Shown here in pieces: positions 16,829 to 25,462 of a stretch of DNA of 64,000 nucleotides. Under the pieces are notes generated by a model that worked only from the letters and a program-made list of their open reading frames with translations, did no database searches and had not been told where the DNA came from. Position 1 is the first letter of the stretch, and each line of letters opens with the position of its first letter. Location: NCBI RefSeq assembly GCF_013249065.1, contig NZ_JABRWQ010000008.1, forward strand, positions 62,001-126,000, in the 5' to 3' direction. Made by a program: the position numbers and the translations under genes. The DNA is from Winogradskyella litoriviva. GTDB lineage: Bacteria; Bacteroidota; Bacteroidia; Flavobacteriales; Flavobacteriaceae.

Positions 16829-17716
16829 TTATTTTAAGTGTTTCTTAAAAAAAGCAATAGTACGTTCCCAAGATAAGGTTGCAGCAGCTTTGTCATATCG
16901 AGGTGTAGTGTTATTATGAAATCCATGATTTACTTCAGGATAAATGTAAGCGGTATATTCAATTTTATTGTCTTTTAAAATTTTTTCAAAAGCAGGCCAA
17001 CCTGCATTTACTCGTGTATCCAATTCACCATATTGAAGTAGGAGAGGTGCTTTTATTTTTACAGCATCTTTCGCTTCTGGTTGTCTACCATAATACGGAA
17101 CTGCAGCACCTAATTCTGGTAAACGAACAGCCATCATATTAGCAATCCATCCTCCAAAACAAAAGCCAACAACACCAACGTTTCCATCGCAATTCTCATG
17201 ATTTTTTAGATAATTGTACGCTGCAATAAAGTCTTCTAACATGTCTTGTTGGTTACGCTTTTTTTGAAGAGCGCGTCCATCATCATCATTACCAGGATAA
17301 CCACCAAGAGGAGATAAAGCATCTGGAGCCAGGGATATAAAGCCTTCGGTTGCTGTGCGTCTGCCAACGTCTTCAATATATGGATTTAAACCTCTGTTTT
17401 CATGTACAACAATAACACCAGGTAATTTTGTTTTGTTATCTTTTGGTTGAGATAATAAGCCTTTTATTTCGCCGCCACCTTTAGGTGAGTTGTAGGTAAT
17501 GTAATCCGAATCTAATGTTGGGTCATCTGGTTGTACTAGTAAAGTGTTTACGTAGTCTGGAGACATAAAACTCATTAGTGATGAAAGCGTTACACCACCA
17601 ACAGCATACAATGAAAGCTTTTCTACAAATTGCCTTCTATTAAGTTTGTTGTGTGCATAATCATCATACAAATCAAAAACTTCTTGTGTAATGTCTTCTT
17701 TCTTTAAGTCTTTCAT
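16829..17716 (-). CDS. Dienelactone hydrolase family protein with Tat-like leader
   Basis: A 295-residue alpha/beta hydrolase. Residues 25-50 contain 'LNRRQFVEKLSLYAVGG', a twin-arginine type signal, unusual for this mostly cytosolic family. The hydrolase core (~residues 70-295) shows 'PGVIVVHENRGLNPYIEDV', the nucleophile elbow GFCFGG (cysteine, as in dienelactone hydrolase), 'LLLQYGELDTRV' (Asp) and 'YPEVNHGFHN' (His). It likely cleaves an ester or lactone in the periplasm, but the substrate is unknown. The ~25 residues before the RR motif make the leader longer than a usual Tat signal. It is convergent with the lipoprotein gene, 16 nt apart. Confidence 0.85.
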   Translation of the reverse strand: MKDLKKEDITQEVFDLYDDYAHNKLNRRQFVEKLSLYAVGGVTLSSLMSFMSPDYVNTLLVQPDDPTLDSDYITYNSPKGGGEIKGLLSQPKDNKTKLPGVIVVHENRGLNPYIEDVGRRTATEGFISLAPDALSPLGGYPGNDDDGRALQKKRNQQDMLEDFIAAYNYLKNHENCDGNVGVVGFCFGGWIANMMAVRLPELGAAVPYYGRQPEAKDAVKIKAPLLLQYGELDTRVNAGWPAFEKILKDNKIEYTAYIYPEVNHGFHNNTTPRYDKAAATLSWERTIAFFKKHLK

Positions 17717-17819
17717 GCCTATGAGTTTTTATTAAAAATTAAATAAAAGCTTAAGTTACAATTTTTTAAATGTGTAGTGTTTTAATTTGTAATTATTTAA
17801 CACGCTGTATTAGAAAGGA

Positions 17820-18200
17820 TTACTCACTAAAATTTAATGGTCTTTCCTCGTCGAATTTTAAATCAATCTTAATACTATTAGTATCTAAAAATTCTAGTAT
17901 ACCTAATATTTTTTTAGATTCTCCAGATTGTAACTTGGTAATTGTATAATCAATTTCAATAGGTGTTGTTTCAATATTTATAGAATACGTCATCTTTCCT
18001 TTTTCTCCATGTAAAGAAAATTCTTTACCACCAAGTATTTGTCCTTGACTTTCAAAAGACGCATATCCTTCCGCATCAAACGTAAAGAATTCAATTTCGT
18101 TAATTCGGTCGCTTTTCCATTTGCCAATAATATCCTCTTTAGGATTTGATGTGTTAAAGATGAATAGTGAAAAGATGAAAAGTGGAAATAAATATTTCAT
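17820..18200 (-). CDS. Small exported protein, lipocalin-like/unknown
   Basis: A 126-residue protein with a short hydrophobic leader (MKYLFPLFIFSLFIF). Then comes 'IIGKWKSDRINEIEFFTFDAEG', which resembles the start of small lipocalin-like or DUF beta-barrel proteins (GxW near the N-terminus), and alternating beta strands. No lipobox cysteine. It lies 9 nt downstream of the PaiB-like gene on the same strand, so it is probably co-transcribed. I do not recognise a specific family. Confidence 0.6.
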   Translation of the reverse strand: MKYLFPLFIFSLFIFNTSNPKEDIIGKWKSDRINEIEFFTFDAEGYASFESQGQILGGKEFSLHGEKGKMTYSINIETTPIEIDYTITKLQSGESKKILGILEFLDTNSIKIDLKFDEERPLNFSE

Positions 18201-18209
18201 GGTCAGTGA

Positions 18210-18800
18210 TTAAAATATAGTTTCTAAAAATTGTTGAATACTGATTTGGTTGGCTCTAATTAATTCTTGGCGAGCAGCTTCCATATCTGTTGGTTTTTTA
18301 TCTTGAGACAGTTTAAATTTTCCTTCCCAATTAGTAATTGTAATTTCAAACATTTCAATATACTTTAGGTTGGCGTCTAATCGTGGATTGTTTGCTTCTA
18401 AAGTATAATTGTGATTTGGAGCTTCTAAAAATTCTGTCATTGTAATTAGTGATTGTTTTAGAGCTGCTTTATCTTCAATGGCGTTTACATTTCCTTTTAA
18501 ATGAACCTTAATATAATTCCAAGTTGGCAGTTGTGTTGCAGAATAAATACTAGGCGAAATATAACATTCTGGCCCTCCAAAAATAACGGTTATATCGTTG
18601 TTGTTTTTAAGAAGTTGAGCTTGCGGATTATTAATATCAATATGTCCTACAAGCTTTTCGTTTTTATAAATTAAAGGTAAATGTGTTATAAAAGGCTGAT
18701 TATCTTTTACCGAAATAACTGTGGCTAAAGGATAAGTTTTTAGCACTTCAATCATATGGTTTTTATTGTAGTCTTGATGGTGTTTTGGAGGATAGTTCAT
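18210..18800 (-). CDS. FMN-binding PaiB-like protein
   Basis: A 196-residue protein of the FMN-binding negative transcriptional regulator (PaiB) family. Residues 1-60 'HHQDYNKNHMIEVLKTYPLA' and 'PFITHLPLIYKNEKLVGHI' match the split-barrel flavin fold. 'FGGPECYISPSIY' and 'LPTWNYIKVHLKGN' are the hallmark middle motifs, and the C-terminus has 'NWEGKFKLSQDKK'. Family members bind FMN or heme-related ligands. A DNA-binding role is known for PaiB in Bacillus but is not evident here. First gene of a two-gene unit. Confidence 0.85.
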   Translation of the reverse strand: MNYPPKHHQDYNKNHMIEVLKTYPLATVISVKDNQPFITHLPLIYKNEKLVGHIDINNPQAQLLKNNNDITVIFGGPECYISPSIYSATQLPTWNYIKVHLKGNVNAIEDKAALKQSLITMTEFLEAPNHNYTLEANNPRLDANLKYIEMFEITITNWEGKFKLSQDKKPTDMEAARQELIRANQISIQQFLETIF

Positions 18801-18886
18801 TTCTTTTATCCTGAATAGATTTCAGAGGGTTTTAAAGGCTTTTATAATTATTATCAATTATTTAGAGGCTTAAAATTACAATTTTT

Positions 18887-18894
18887 TATCTTTA
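18887..18894 (+). promoter_or_regulatory. -7 element abutting radC (leaderless arrangement)
   Basis: TATCTTTA is followed by exactly four bases (GAGC) and then the radC ATG at 18899. With the usual -7 geometry, transcription would start at the A of ATG. Confidence 0.5.
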
Positions 18895-18898
18895 GAGC

Positions 18899-19597
18899 AT
18901 GCCAGAGAAATCAAATTCATTTTCTATTAAAAATTGGTCGCAAGACGATCAACCAAGAGAAAAACTAAGAGACAAAGGAAAAGCAACATTAAGTGATGCA
19001 GAATTAATAGCCATTTTAATTGGTTCTGGAAACAGAGATGAAAGTGCAGTTGCCCTCTGTAAGCGTATTTTTGCAAGTGTAGATAATAATTTAAATGCCT
19101 TAGGTAAATTATCTATTGCTCAATTAATGGAGTTTAAGGGCATTGGAGAGGCTAAAGCTATCAGTATTGTTGCGGCTTTAGAAATAGGAAAGCGAAGACG
19201 ACTAGAAGATGCTTTAGAATTAGATAAAATAGCATCTAGCCGTTCTGTTTTTGAAGTTATGCAACCCATTATTGGAGATTTACCACACGAAGAATTTTGG
19301 ATTTTATATCTCAATAATTCAAATAAAGTGATAAAGAAAAATCAATTAAGTAAAGGCGGAATTACGGGTACTTTAGTAGATGTGAGGTTAGTACTTAAAA
19401 ACGCTTTAGAAGTTGGTGCAATTGCATTAATTTTGTGTCATAACCATCCTTCTGGTACTTTAAAACCAAGCCAAGCTGACAAGGATATTACTCAAAAGTT
19501 GAAATATGCAGCCCAGAGTTTAGATATTTCGGTATTAGATCATCTTATTGTTACAGAGAAAGCGTACTTTAGTTTCGCAGATGAAAATATTTTATAA
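18899..19597 (+). CDS. radC: RadC-family JAB/MPN domain protein
   Basis: A 232-residue protein of standard RadC length. The N-terminal ~100 residues hold a helix-hairpin-helix segment ('LMEFKGIGEAKAISIVAALE'). The C-terminal half is a JAMM metalloprotease-like domain with 'LCHNHPSGTLKPSQADKD' (HxH...D zinc ligands) and 'LDHLIVTEKAYFSF'. Its role in DNA repair is historical and unproven. It starts an operon-like run with the polysaccharide deacetylase gene 23 nt downstream. The ATG lies 4 nt after a -7 like box. Confidence 0.9.
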   Translation: MPEKSNSFSIKNWSQDDQPREKLRDKGKATLSDAELIAILIGSGNRDESAVALCKRIFASVDNNLNALGKLSIAQLMEFKGIGEAKAISIVAALEIGKRRRLEDALELDKIASSRSVFEVMQPIIGDLPHEEFWILYLNNSNKVIKKNQLSKGGITGTLVDVRLVLKNALEVGAIALILCHNHPSGTLKPSQADKDITQKLKYAAQSLDISVLDHLIVTEKAYFSFADENIL

Positions 19598-19620
19598 AAC
19601 TGAATACTGCAACTAAAAAT

Positions 19621-20916
19621 ATGCTACTAGTTTATACTCATAAAATTACTCCACGCGTAACCTATACCTTTAAGCATATTTGCAAGCGTATTTTGGGTAT
19701 TGATGTTGGTTTTACATCTAAAGTTGAAGATTTTATAGCACATGATAGTCTTAAAATGTCTTATGCAAAACAGCCTTTAAGTCATGAGTTATTCATTAGA
19801 AGCCATGATTTATTGTTTGAACATGGTCTATCTGATGTAGAAGTGAACGTACAACAATGGGAAAACACTAAAGGTTTTTTTGCTACTGGCGAGCGTAGCG
19901 CTTTACCTTTTGATATTTTTGCAGCTTCATTTTATTTACTCAGTAGGTATGAGGAATATCTTCCACATGTAAAAGATGATTATGGACGGTTTTTAGCATC
20001 AGAAAGTATTGCATACCAGCACAAATTCTTACAACAGCCAGTTGTTGATATTTGGGCTTATAATCTTAAAGCTGTTTTAAAAGAGCGTTTTCCAGATTTT
20101 CAATTTCCTGTTCAAAATTATAAAGTTTTGCCAGTAATAGATGTTCCAGTAGCATACTATTTTAAGTATAAAGGCTTGTTAAGAACAATTGGCGGTTCAT
20201 TGAATGATATTTTTCGTTTTAAATTAAGGCAATTGTATACGAGATATTTAGTGTTAATGGGTTTTAAACGCGATCCTTATGATACATTTAAATGGATAAT
20301 TAGAAAACAGAAAAAGTACAATTTTAAATTTATGGTACTATTTTTAATAGGCGATTATTCAACTTATGATAAAAATATAAATACAAATAAAAAACAATTT
20401 ATATCGCTTATAAAATCTGTTGCAGATTATTGTGATGTTGGTATTAAAGCTTCTTATTTTTCTTTAGATGATGTTCAGATTCTGAAAGAAGAAAAGCTTA
20501 AAATGGAAGCTATAACACATACTGGTTTAAAAGCGGTACGTCATTCGTTTTCTAAACTTAATTTACCTACGTCATATCGTAATTTGGTAGAGTTAGAAAT
20601 AAATCAAGATTTTACAATGGGTTATATTGATACCTTAGGTTTTAGAGCTGGTACATGTACACCTTTTCAGTTTTATGATTTGGATTATGAAGTGCAAACA
20701 CCACTAAAAATTAATCCATATCAATGTTTAGATTTTGCCTTACTTAAATATAATTCAGAATTAGATAAAACAGAACATTTGCAAAAAATAATTAATGAAG
20801 TTAAAGCCGTAAATGGTACATTTATCCCTATATTTCACAATTATACTTTTAGTGATTTACAACGTTGGAAAGGGTTTAGATCATTGTTTAATTTAATATT
20901 AGAGTCGGTAGAATGA
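19621..20916 (+). CDS. Polysaccharide deacetylase-like protein with DUF7033 N-terminus
   Basis: A 431-residue protein. N-terminal 'LLVYTHKITPRVTYTFKHIC' and 'LPFDIFAASFYLLSRYEEY' fit the domain found before polysaccharide-deacetylase (NodB-like) cores in Bacteroidota. The core, residues ~160-430, begins 'KVLPVIDVPVAYYFKYKG'. The usual metal ligands are replaced: DxD/HH positions read DVPVAYYF and 'EAITHTGLKAVRHSF'. It may therefore act on an unusual sugar substrate or be only weakly active. There is no signal peptide. The 3' end overlaps the HAD gene by 4 nt (ATGA), indicating translational coupling. Confidence 0.72.
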   Translation: MLLVYTHKITPRVTYTFKHICKRILGIDVGFTSKVEDFIAHDSLKMSYAKQPLSHELFIRSHDLLFEHGLSDVEVNVQQWENTKGFFATGERSALPFDIFAASFYLLSRYEEYLPHVKDDYGRFLASESIAYQHKFLQQPVVDIWAYNLKAVLKERFPDFQFPVQNYKVLPVIDVPVAYYFKYKGLLRTIGGSLNDIFRFKLRQLYTRYLVLMGFKRDPYDTFKWIIRKQKKYNFKFMVLFLIGDYSTYDKNINTNKKQFISLIKSVADYCDVGIKASYFSLDDVQILKEEKLKMEAITHTGLKAVRHSFSKLNLPTSYRNLVELEINQDFTMGYIDTLGFRAGTCTPFQFYDLDYEVQTPLKINPYQCLDFALLKYNSELDKTEHLQKIINEVKAVNGTFIPIFHNYTFSDLQRWKGFRSLFNLILESVE

Positions 20917-21599
20917 AAAAGCAAATAAATCATGTTTTTTTCGACCTTGATCATACACTTTGGGATTTTGATAAAAACTCTGGATTGACGTTTGAAAAGA
21001 TTTTTAAGCTTAATCAAATTAATGTAGAGCTTAAAGATTTTTTGCCTGTTTATGAGCCAATTAATTTAAAATACTGGAAACTTTATCGAGAAGAAAAAGT
21101 ATCAAAATCCGCTTTACGTTATGGTCGGTTAAAGGAAGCCTTTGATGTTATAGGCATTTCTGTTCAGGATGAAATGATTAATCATTTATCAGAGGCCTAT
21201 ATTGATCATTTAACAACATTTAATCATTTATTTGATGGTACTTTTGAAATTTTAGACTACTTAAAAGACAAGTATAAATTACACATTATTACTAATGGAT
21301 TTGAAGAAGCCCAAGAAAAGAAAATGATATCTTCTAATATTAAACAATACTTTAAAACCGTTACTAATTCTGAAATGGTAGGAGTTAAAAAGCCTAATCC
21401 AAAAATCTTTAATTTTGCCTTAAATTCAGCAGAAGCAAAACCAATAGAAAGTATTATGATTGGTGACAGTTTAGAAGCCGATATAGAAGGTGCACATAAA
21501 ATTGGTATGGATACCATTTATTTTGATTACAAAGATTCTGATAAATCAAGTAACTTTAAACGAATTACAACTTTAAAAGCAATAGAAAATTACCTTTAA
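20913..21599 (+). CDS. YjjG-family HAD pyrimidine nucleotidase
   Basis: A 228-residue HAD hydrolase. Motif I is 'FFDLDHTLWDFD' (nucleophile Asp and second Asp), motif II 'LHIITNGFEEAQ' and the motif III/IV region 'KKPNPKIFNFAL...IMIGDSLEADIEGA'. The 'DHTLWDFDKNS' signature is that of YjjG-type 5'-nucleotidases that hydrolyse non-canonical pyrimidine nucleotides. It overlaps the upstream gene by 4 nt and is followed by a small exported protein 11 nt later. Confidence 0.88.
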   Translation: MKKQINHVFFDLDHTLWDFDKNSGLTFEKIFKLNQINVELKDFLPVYEPINLKYWKLYREEKVSKSALRYGRLKEAFDVIGISVQDEMINHLSEAYIDHLTTFNHLFDGTFEILDYLKDKYKLHIITNGFEEAQEKKMISSNIKQYFKTVTNSEMVGVKKPNPKIFNFALNSAEAKPIESIMIGDSLEADIEGAHKIGMDTIYFDYKDSDKSSNFKRITTLKAIENYL

Positions 21600-21610
21600 T
21601 ATTTAAAACT

Positions 21611-22420
21611 ATGTTGAAAAAAATAATATTTACAATTTCATTTATTCTCATAAGTCTATTTGGAATGGCACAAAAAGATATTAATAATTACAAGTATATT
21701 ATTATACCAAAGGAATTTAGTTTTTCCAAATCTGAAGACCAATATCAGTTAAATTCCTTAACTAAGTTTTTGTTTAATAAGCATGGTTATGAGGCCTACT
21801 TTATTGATGAATTGCCAGAAGACGTAAAGTCTGATCGTTGCAATGGCTTAAGAGTTAGCGTGTCTAAAGAAAAAAGTAGTATGTTTAAAACAAAGGTGGA
21901 GATTACAGTTAAAGACTGTTATGATAATGTTGTACTGACGTCAAAAATTGGAGAATCTCGACTTAAGGTTTATAGTAAAGCATATAATGAGGCATTGCGA
22001 GATGCATTTGAAACTTTTAAGAATCTAGATTATAAATACAATGCTGAAGAAAAATCTGAAGCACCAAAAGTAGTAAAAGAGCATACAACTACAGATGCAA
22101 TAGCAGTAAAGAAAGTTGAAAAGAATGAGGTTAAAACTTCGTTAGAAGGTACTATAAAAAAGGAAACACCTAAAGCTATTAAAGAGAATGGGCCAAATAA
22201 AGTGAAGCGAGAATTGTATTATGCGCAGGAAATTTCTAATGGTTTTCAATTGGTGAATTCTGAGCCAAAAGTAGTAATGATACTTTTAAACACTCAAGCA
22301 GAAAACGTTTTTTTAGTAAAGGGAAAAAGTGCCATTGTTTTTAAAGAAGATGGGTTTTGGTATTACTCTGAAAATGATGGGGAATTAGGAGAAAAACAAT
22401 CAATGAATATAAAGTTCTAA
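21611..22420 (+). CDS. Exported protein of unknown function
   Basis: A 269-residue protein with a signal peptide (MLKKIIFTISFILISLFGMA). Residues ~25-140 form a mixed fold ('YIIIPKEFSFSKSEDQYQLN', 'LTKFLFNKHGYEAYFIDE'). Residues ~145-200 are a Lys/Glu-rich, low-complexity linker. The last ~65 residues form a short beta-rich domain ('LVNSEPKVVMILLNTQ'). I recognise no family. Last gene of the radC-led plus-strand run, convergent with rarA. Confidence 0.7.
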   Translation: MLKKIIFTISFILISLFGMAQKDINNYKYIIIPKEFSFSKSEDQYQLNSLTKFLFNKHGYEAYFIDELPEDVKSDRCNGLRVSVSKEKSSMFKTKVEITVKDCYDNVVLTSKIGESRLKVYSKAYNEALRDAFETFKNLDYKYNAEEKSEAPKVVKEHTTTDAIAVKKVEKNEVKTSLEGTIKKETPKAIKENGPNKVKRELYYAQEISNGFQLVNSEPKVVMILLNTQAENVFLVKGKSAIVFKEDGFWYYSENDGELGEKQSMNIKF

Positions 22421-22437
22421 TATATAGCAAATAAAAA

Positions 22438-23715
22438 CTAATAACCATATTTCTCTTTCCAAAGCGTTTTTAGAAAATGACGTTGTGCTTGTTCTCTAGC
22501 ATTGTTTCCTGGGTTATATAAGGTTGTGTTTGCGATTTCTTCTGGTAGAAATTCTTGAGAGGCAAAGTTATTCTCATAGCTATGCGAGTATTTATACTTG
22601 TCTCCATAACCTAATTCTTTCATCAGTTTGGTTGGAGCATTCCTAATAGCCAGTGGTACGGACAAATCACCGGTTTCTTTTACCAATTGTTGTGCTCTAT
22701 TTATGGCTTCATAAGCGGCATTACTTTTTGCAGAACTAGCTAAATATGTAGCGCATTGGCTCAGTATTATTCGAGATTCTGGATGACCAATTACCGAAAC
22801 AGCTTGGAAAGTATTATTAGCAATCACTAAAGCTGTTGGGTTAGCATTACCTATATCTTCACTGGCCAATATTAAAAGTCGTCTTGCAATAAATTTTACA
22901 TCTTCACCACCTTGAATCATTCGCGCTAAGTAATAGACAGCAGCATTTGGGTCGCTTCCTCGAATCGATTTTATAAAAGCAGAAATAATATCGTAATGTT
23001 GTTCGCCTGTTTTGTCGTAACGAGCTGCTTTATTTTGTATTTGTTTTGTGACTAAATCATTGGTGATTATAATTTGATCATCTTCAAAAGAAGCTACTAA
23101 TAATTCAAAAATATTAAGTAATTTTCTGGCATCGCCTCCAGATAACCGTAACAAGGCTTCTGTTTCTTTTAGTTCAATATTTAATTTTGAAAGTTTCGTA
23201 TCTTCTTTCATTGCACGTTGCAATAAGGCTTCTAAGTCAGCTTTACTGAAGGCATTTAAAGTGTAAACTTGACATCTCGACAACAATGCAGAGATAACTT
23301 CAAAACTTGGATTCTCCGTAGTTGCTCCAATTAATGTTACCCAACCTTTTTCTACTGCTTCTAACAATGAATCTTGCTGAGATTTACTAAATCTATGGAT
23401 TTCATCAATAAATAATATGGGGTTTTTAGCAGTAAACAAGCCACCACTTTTTTTAGCTTTATCTATGACCTCTCTAATATCTTTTACGCCAGAATTTATA
23501 GCACTTAGTTTAAAGAAAGGACGTTCAGATTCGTTTGCAATTATATTAGCCAGTGTAGTTTTACCTATACCTGGTGGTCCCCAAAAAATCATTGAAGGAA
23601 TAACACCACTTTTTATTTGATGATACAGTATACCATCTTTACCTACTAAATGTTGCTGACTTAAATAGTCATTTAAAGTGTTTGGTCTAAGACGTTCTGC
23701 TAAAGGCGTATTCAT
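22438..23715 (-). CDS. rarA: Replication-associated recombination protein A (AAA+ ATPase)
   Basis: A 425-residue AAA+ protein. It opens with 'PLAERLRPNTLNDYLSQQHL' and has Walker A GPPGIGKTT (~46-54), Walker B 'ILFIDEIHRFSKSQQD', sensor 1 'LIGATTENPSFEV' and the arginine-finger region 'LLSRCQVY'. The C-terminal clamp-loader-like tetramerisation domain includes 'IRGSDPNAAVYYLARM'. RarA/MgsA acts at stalled replication forks and interacts with SSB. Length is typical. A -7 box ends 4 nt before the ATG, predicting a leaderless mRNA. Confidence 0.93.
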   Translation of the reverse strand: MNTPLAERLRPNTLNDYLSQQHLVGKDGILYHQIKSGVIPSMIFWGPPGIGKTTLANIIANESERPFFKLSAINSGVKDIREVIDKAKKSGGLFTAKNPILFIDEIHRFSKSQQDSLLEAVEKGWVTLIGATTENPSFEVISALLSRCQVYTLNAFSKADLEALLQRAMKEDTKLSKLNIELKETEALLRLSGGDARKLLNIFELLVASFEDDQIIITNDLVTKQIQNKAARYDKTGEQHYDIISAFIKSIRGSDPNAAVYYLARMIQGGEDVKFIARRLLILASEDIGNANPTALVIANNTFQAVSVIGHPESRIILSQCATYLASSAKSNAAYEAINRAQQLVKETGDLSVPLAIRNAPTKLMKELGYGDKYKYSHSYENNFASQEFLPEEIANTTLYNPGNNAREQAQRHFLKTLWKEKYGY

Positions 23716-23719
23716 AATT

Positions 23720-23727
23720 CAAAATTA
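23720..23727 (-). promoter_or_regulatory. -7 element abutting rarA (leaderless arrangement)
   Basis: Minus-strand TAATTTTG (perfect TAnnTTTG) is separated by four bases from the rarA ATG at 23715. Confidence 0.55.
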
Positions 23728-23856
23728 CAAAATGCATTTGTGATACTTATTGAATTTTGATTTAAAATATTAGGTGTATTCATTTCTTGATTATGACAAT
23801 ATTGCAGATATCTTTATTTTGGACATAAATTTGAAAGAGTTTCAGTAAATTATAGC

Positions 23857-24642
23857 ATGAGTAACAACCAACATTTCAAATATTCTAATAGCATAATTGT
23901 CTATCCGTTGATAATTTTGTTTACCGTTTGGTTGGTGTTTTGGTATCAAGTAAGAATTGATGGAAGCATAAAGAATTTTGGTATTAGACCACAAAAGTTA
24001 GAGGGTTTAATTGGTGTAGTCACAAGTCCGTTTTTGCATGGTGACATTAACCATATTTATAATAATTCAATCCCACTTTTTGTTCTTAGCTTATCATTAT
24101 TTTATTTCTATAATAAAATTGCATGGAAAGTTATTGGCTTTGGGATTCTATTATCTGGTATATTAACTTGGCTCATTGCAAACAACGGTAATCATATTGG
24201 AGCGAGTGGTTTAGTTTATGTACTTGTTAGCTTTATATTTTTTAAAGGCATTTTTGCTAAACATTATCGACTAATTGCATTATCTCTATTAGTTATTTTC
24301 CTTTATGGAAGTATGATTTGGTATGTATTTCCTATTAAAAGTGGTATGTCTTGGGAAGGGCATTTATCAGGCTTAATTACAGGTTTAATCTTTGCATTAA
24401 TTTTTAGAAAACAAATTGCAAAGCCTAAGCGATATAAGTGGGAAGAACCACATTACAACGAGGACGATGATCCATTTATGAAACATTTTGATGAAAACGG
24501 AAATTTTATAGAATTAGAACCAGAAGTTGAACTTGAAACTGAAAATAGAATTGAAAAGGATTTAAATTTTAAATCCAATGAGAACCCTAACTCAAACGTC
24601 AATTATATTTTTATAAAGAGTAAAGATAATACTGATAACTGA
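23857..24642 (+). CDS. Rhomboid-family intramembrane serine protease
   Basis: A 261-residue membrane protein with about six helices in residues 1-190 and a charged cytoplasmic tail. It has 'SPFLHGDINHIYNNSIPLFV' (the H.D..H..NN motif), the catalytic serine in 'GNHIGASGLVYVLVSF' (GASG), and the catalytic histidine in 'WEGHLSGLITGLIFALIF'. Rhomboids cut transmembrane substrates within the bilayer; the substrate here is unknown. A -7 like box TAAATTTG is at 23826-23833. It is convergent with rlmB, 17 nt apart. Confidence 0.9.
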   Translation: MSNNQHFKYSNSIIVYPLIILFTVWLVFWYQVRIDGSIKNFGIRPQKLEGLIGVVTSPFLHGDINHIYNNSIPLFVLSLSLFYFYNKIAWKVIGFGILLSGILTWLIANNGNHIGASGLVYVLVSFIFFKGIFAKHYRLIALSLLVIFLYGSMIWYVFPIKSGMSWEGHLSGLITGLIFALIFRKQIAKPKRYKWEEPHYNEDDDPFMKHFDENGNFIELEPEVELETENRIEKDLNFKSNENPNSNVNYIFIKSKDNTDN

Positions 24643-24659
24643 ATACTTTAAATATATTA

Positions 24660-25394
24660 TTAACTGCGTTGTCTAACAGCTTCATACAAAAAAGCACCGC
24701 AAGCTACAGAAACATTTAAAGATTCAATTTCTCCTAAAATAGGAAGTTTAGCTTGATCATCTACGACTTTTAAAACTGAAGGGTTAATTCCTCTACCTTC
24801 AGAACCCATGATTATTGCACAAGGTTCTTTAAATGAAACATCATACAAATAATTTTCGGCTTTTTCAGTAGCTGCAATTACTCTAATGCCTGATGATTGC
24901 ATATGGAAAACAGCGTCCTTTATATGGTCTACTTTACAAATAGGTATTTTAAATATGGCACCAGCACTTGTCTTTATAGTATCTCCATTTATTGGTGCAC
25001 CACCTTTTTTCTGAATAATTATACCATTAACACCAGTACATTCTGCCGTTCTTACAATTGCGCCAAAATTTCTAACGTCGCTTAAATGATCTAATAACAA
25101 AAATAAAGGAGTTTTATCAGACTCAAGAACACTCGATACTAAATCATCAATATCATGAAACGCAATTGGAGATATTTGTGCCACAGCACCTTGATGATTG
25201 CCTCGTGTTAAACGATTCAGTTTTTCTACAGGTACATAAGATGAGTTGATGCTCTCAGAACGTATAATACTCTCTAATTCTTTAAAGAGGTCGCCATGTA
25301 GTCCTTTTTGCATAAAAACCTTATCAATAGTTTTACCTGATTTTACGGCTTCAATAATAGCTCTAATACCAAAAATTGTGGTTTCGTTTTCCAT
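24660..25394 (-). CDS. rlmB: 23S rRNA (guanosine-2'-O-)-methyltransferase, RlmB/TrmH family
   Basis: A 244-residue SpoU/TrmH-type enzyme. The N-terminal L30e-like domain starts 'TIFGIRAIIEAVKSGKTIDK'. The SPOUT domain has motif 1 'LLLDHLSDVRNFGAIVRTAE', motif 2 'AIIMGSEGRGINPSVL' and motif 3 'IPILGEIESLNVSVACGAFL' (here LPILGEIESLNVS). It makes 2'-O-methylguanosine in 23S rRNA. I chose the ATG at 25394 rather than the in-frame ATG at 25418. The longer start would lie inside the terminator stem of the upstream gene, and a -7 box TACCTTTA ends 4 nt before 25394. Confidence 0.9.
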   Translation of the reverse strand: MENETTIFGIRAIIEAVKSGKTIDKVFMQKGLHGDLFKELESIIRSESINSSYVPVEKLNRLTRGNHQGAVAQISPIAFHDIDDLVSSVLESDKTPLFLLLDHLSDVRNFGAIVRTAECTGVNGIIIQKKGGAPINGDTIKTSAGAIFKIPICKVDHIKDAVFHMQSSGIRVIAATEKAENYLYDVSFKEPCAIIMGSEGRGINPSVLKVVDDQAKLPILGEIESLNVSVACGAFLYEAVRQRS

Positions 25395-25398
25395 GCTG

Positions 25399-25406
25399 TA
25401 AAGGTA
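25399..25406 (-). promoter_or_regulatory. -7 element abutting rlmB (leaderless arrangement)
   Basis: Minus-strand TACCTTTA followed by CAGC and the ATG at 25394. It begins right after the T-run of the arylsulfotransferase terminator (25408-25437). Confidence 0.5.
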
Positions 25407-25407
25407 T

Positions 25408-25437
25408 AAAAAAACCATCCTGATTTTGAGATGGTTT
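25408..25437 (-). terminator. Intrinsic terminator after the arylsulfotransferase gene
   Basis: On the minus strand, stem AAACCATC / GATGGTTT (8 bp, 10-nt loop) is followed by a run of seven T. It lies 25 nt past the stop of the arylsulfotransferase gene. Confidence 0.8.
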
Positions 25438-25462
25438 ATGAAATATATTAAGTAGATTGAGA

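Noticed and set aside
25395..25418. Upstream ATG start for rlmB
   Set aside because: It lies within the terminator stem of the preceding gene and adds residues not typical of the family.
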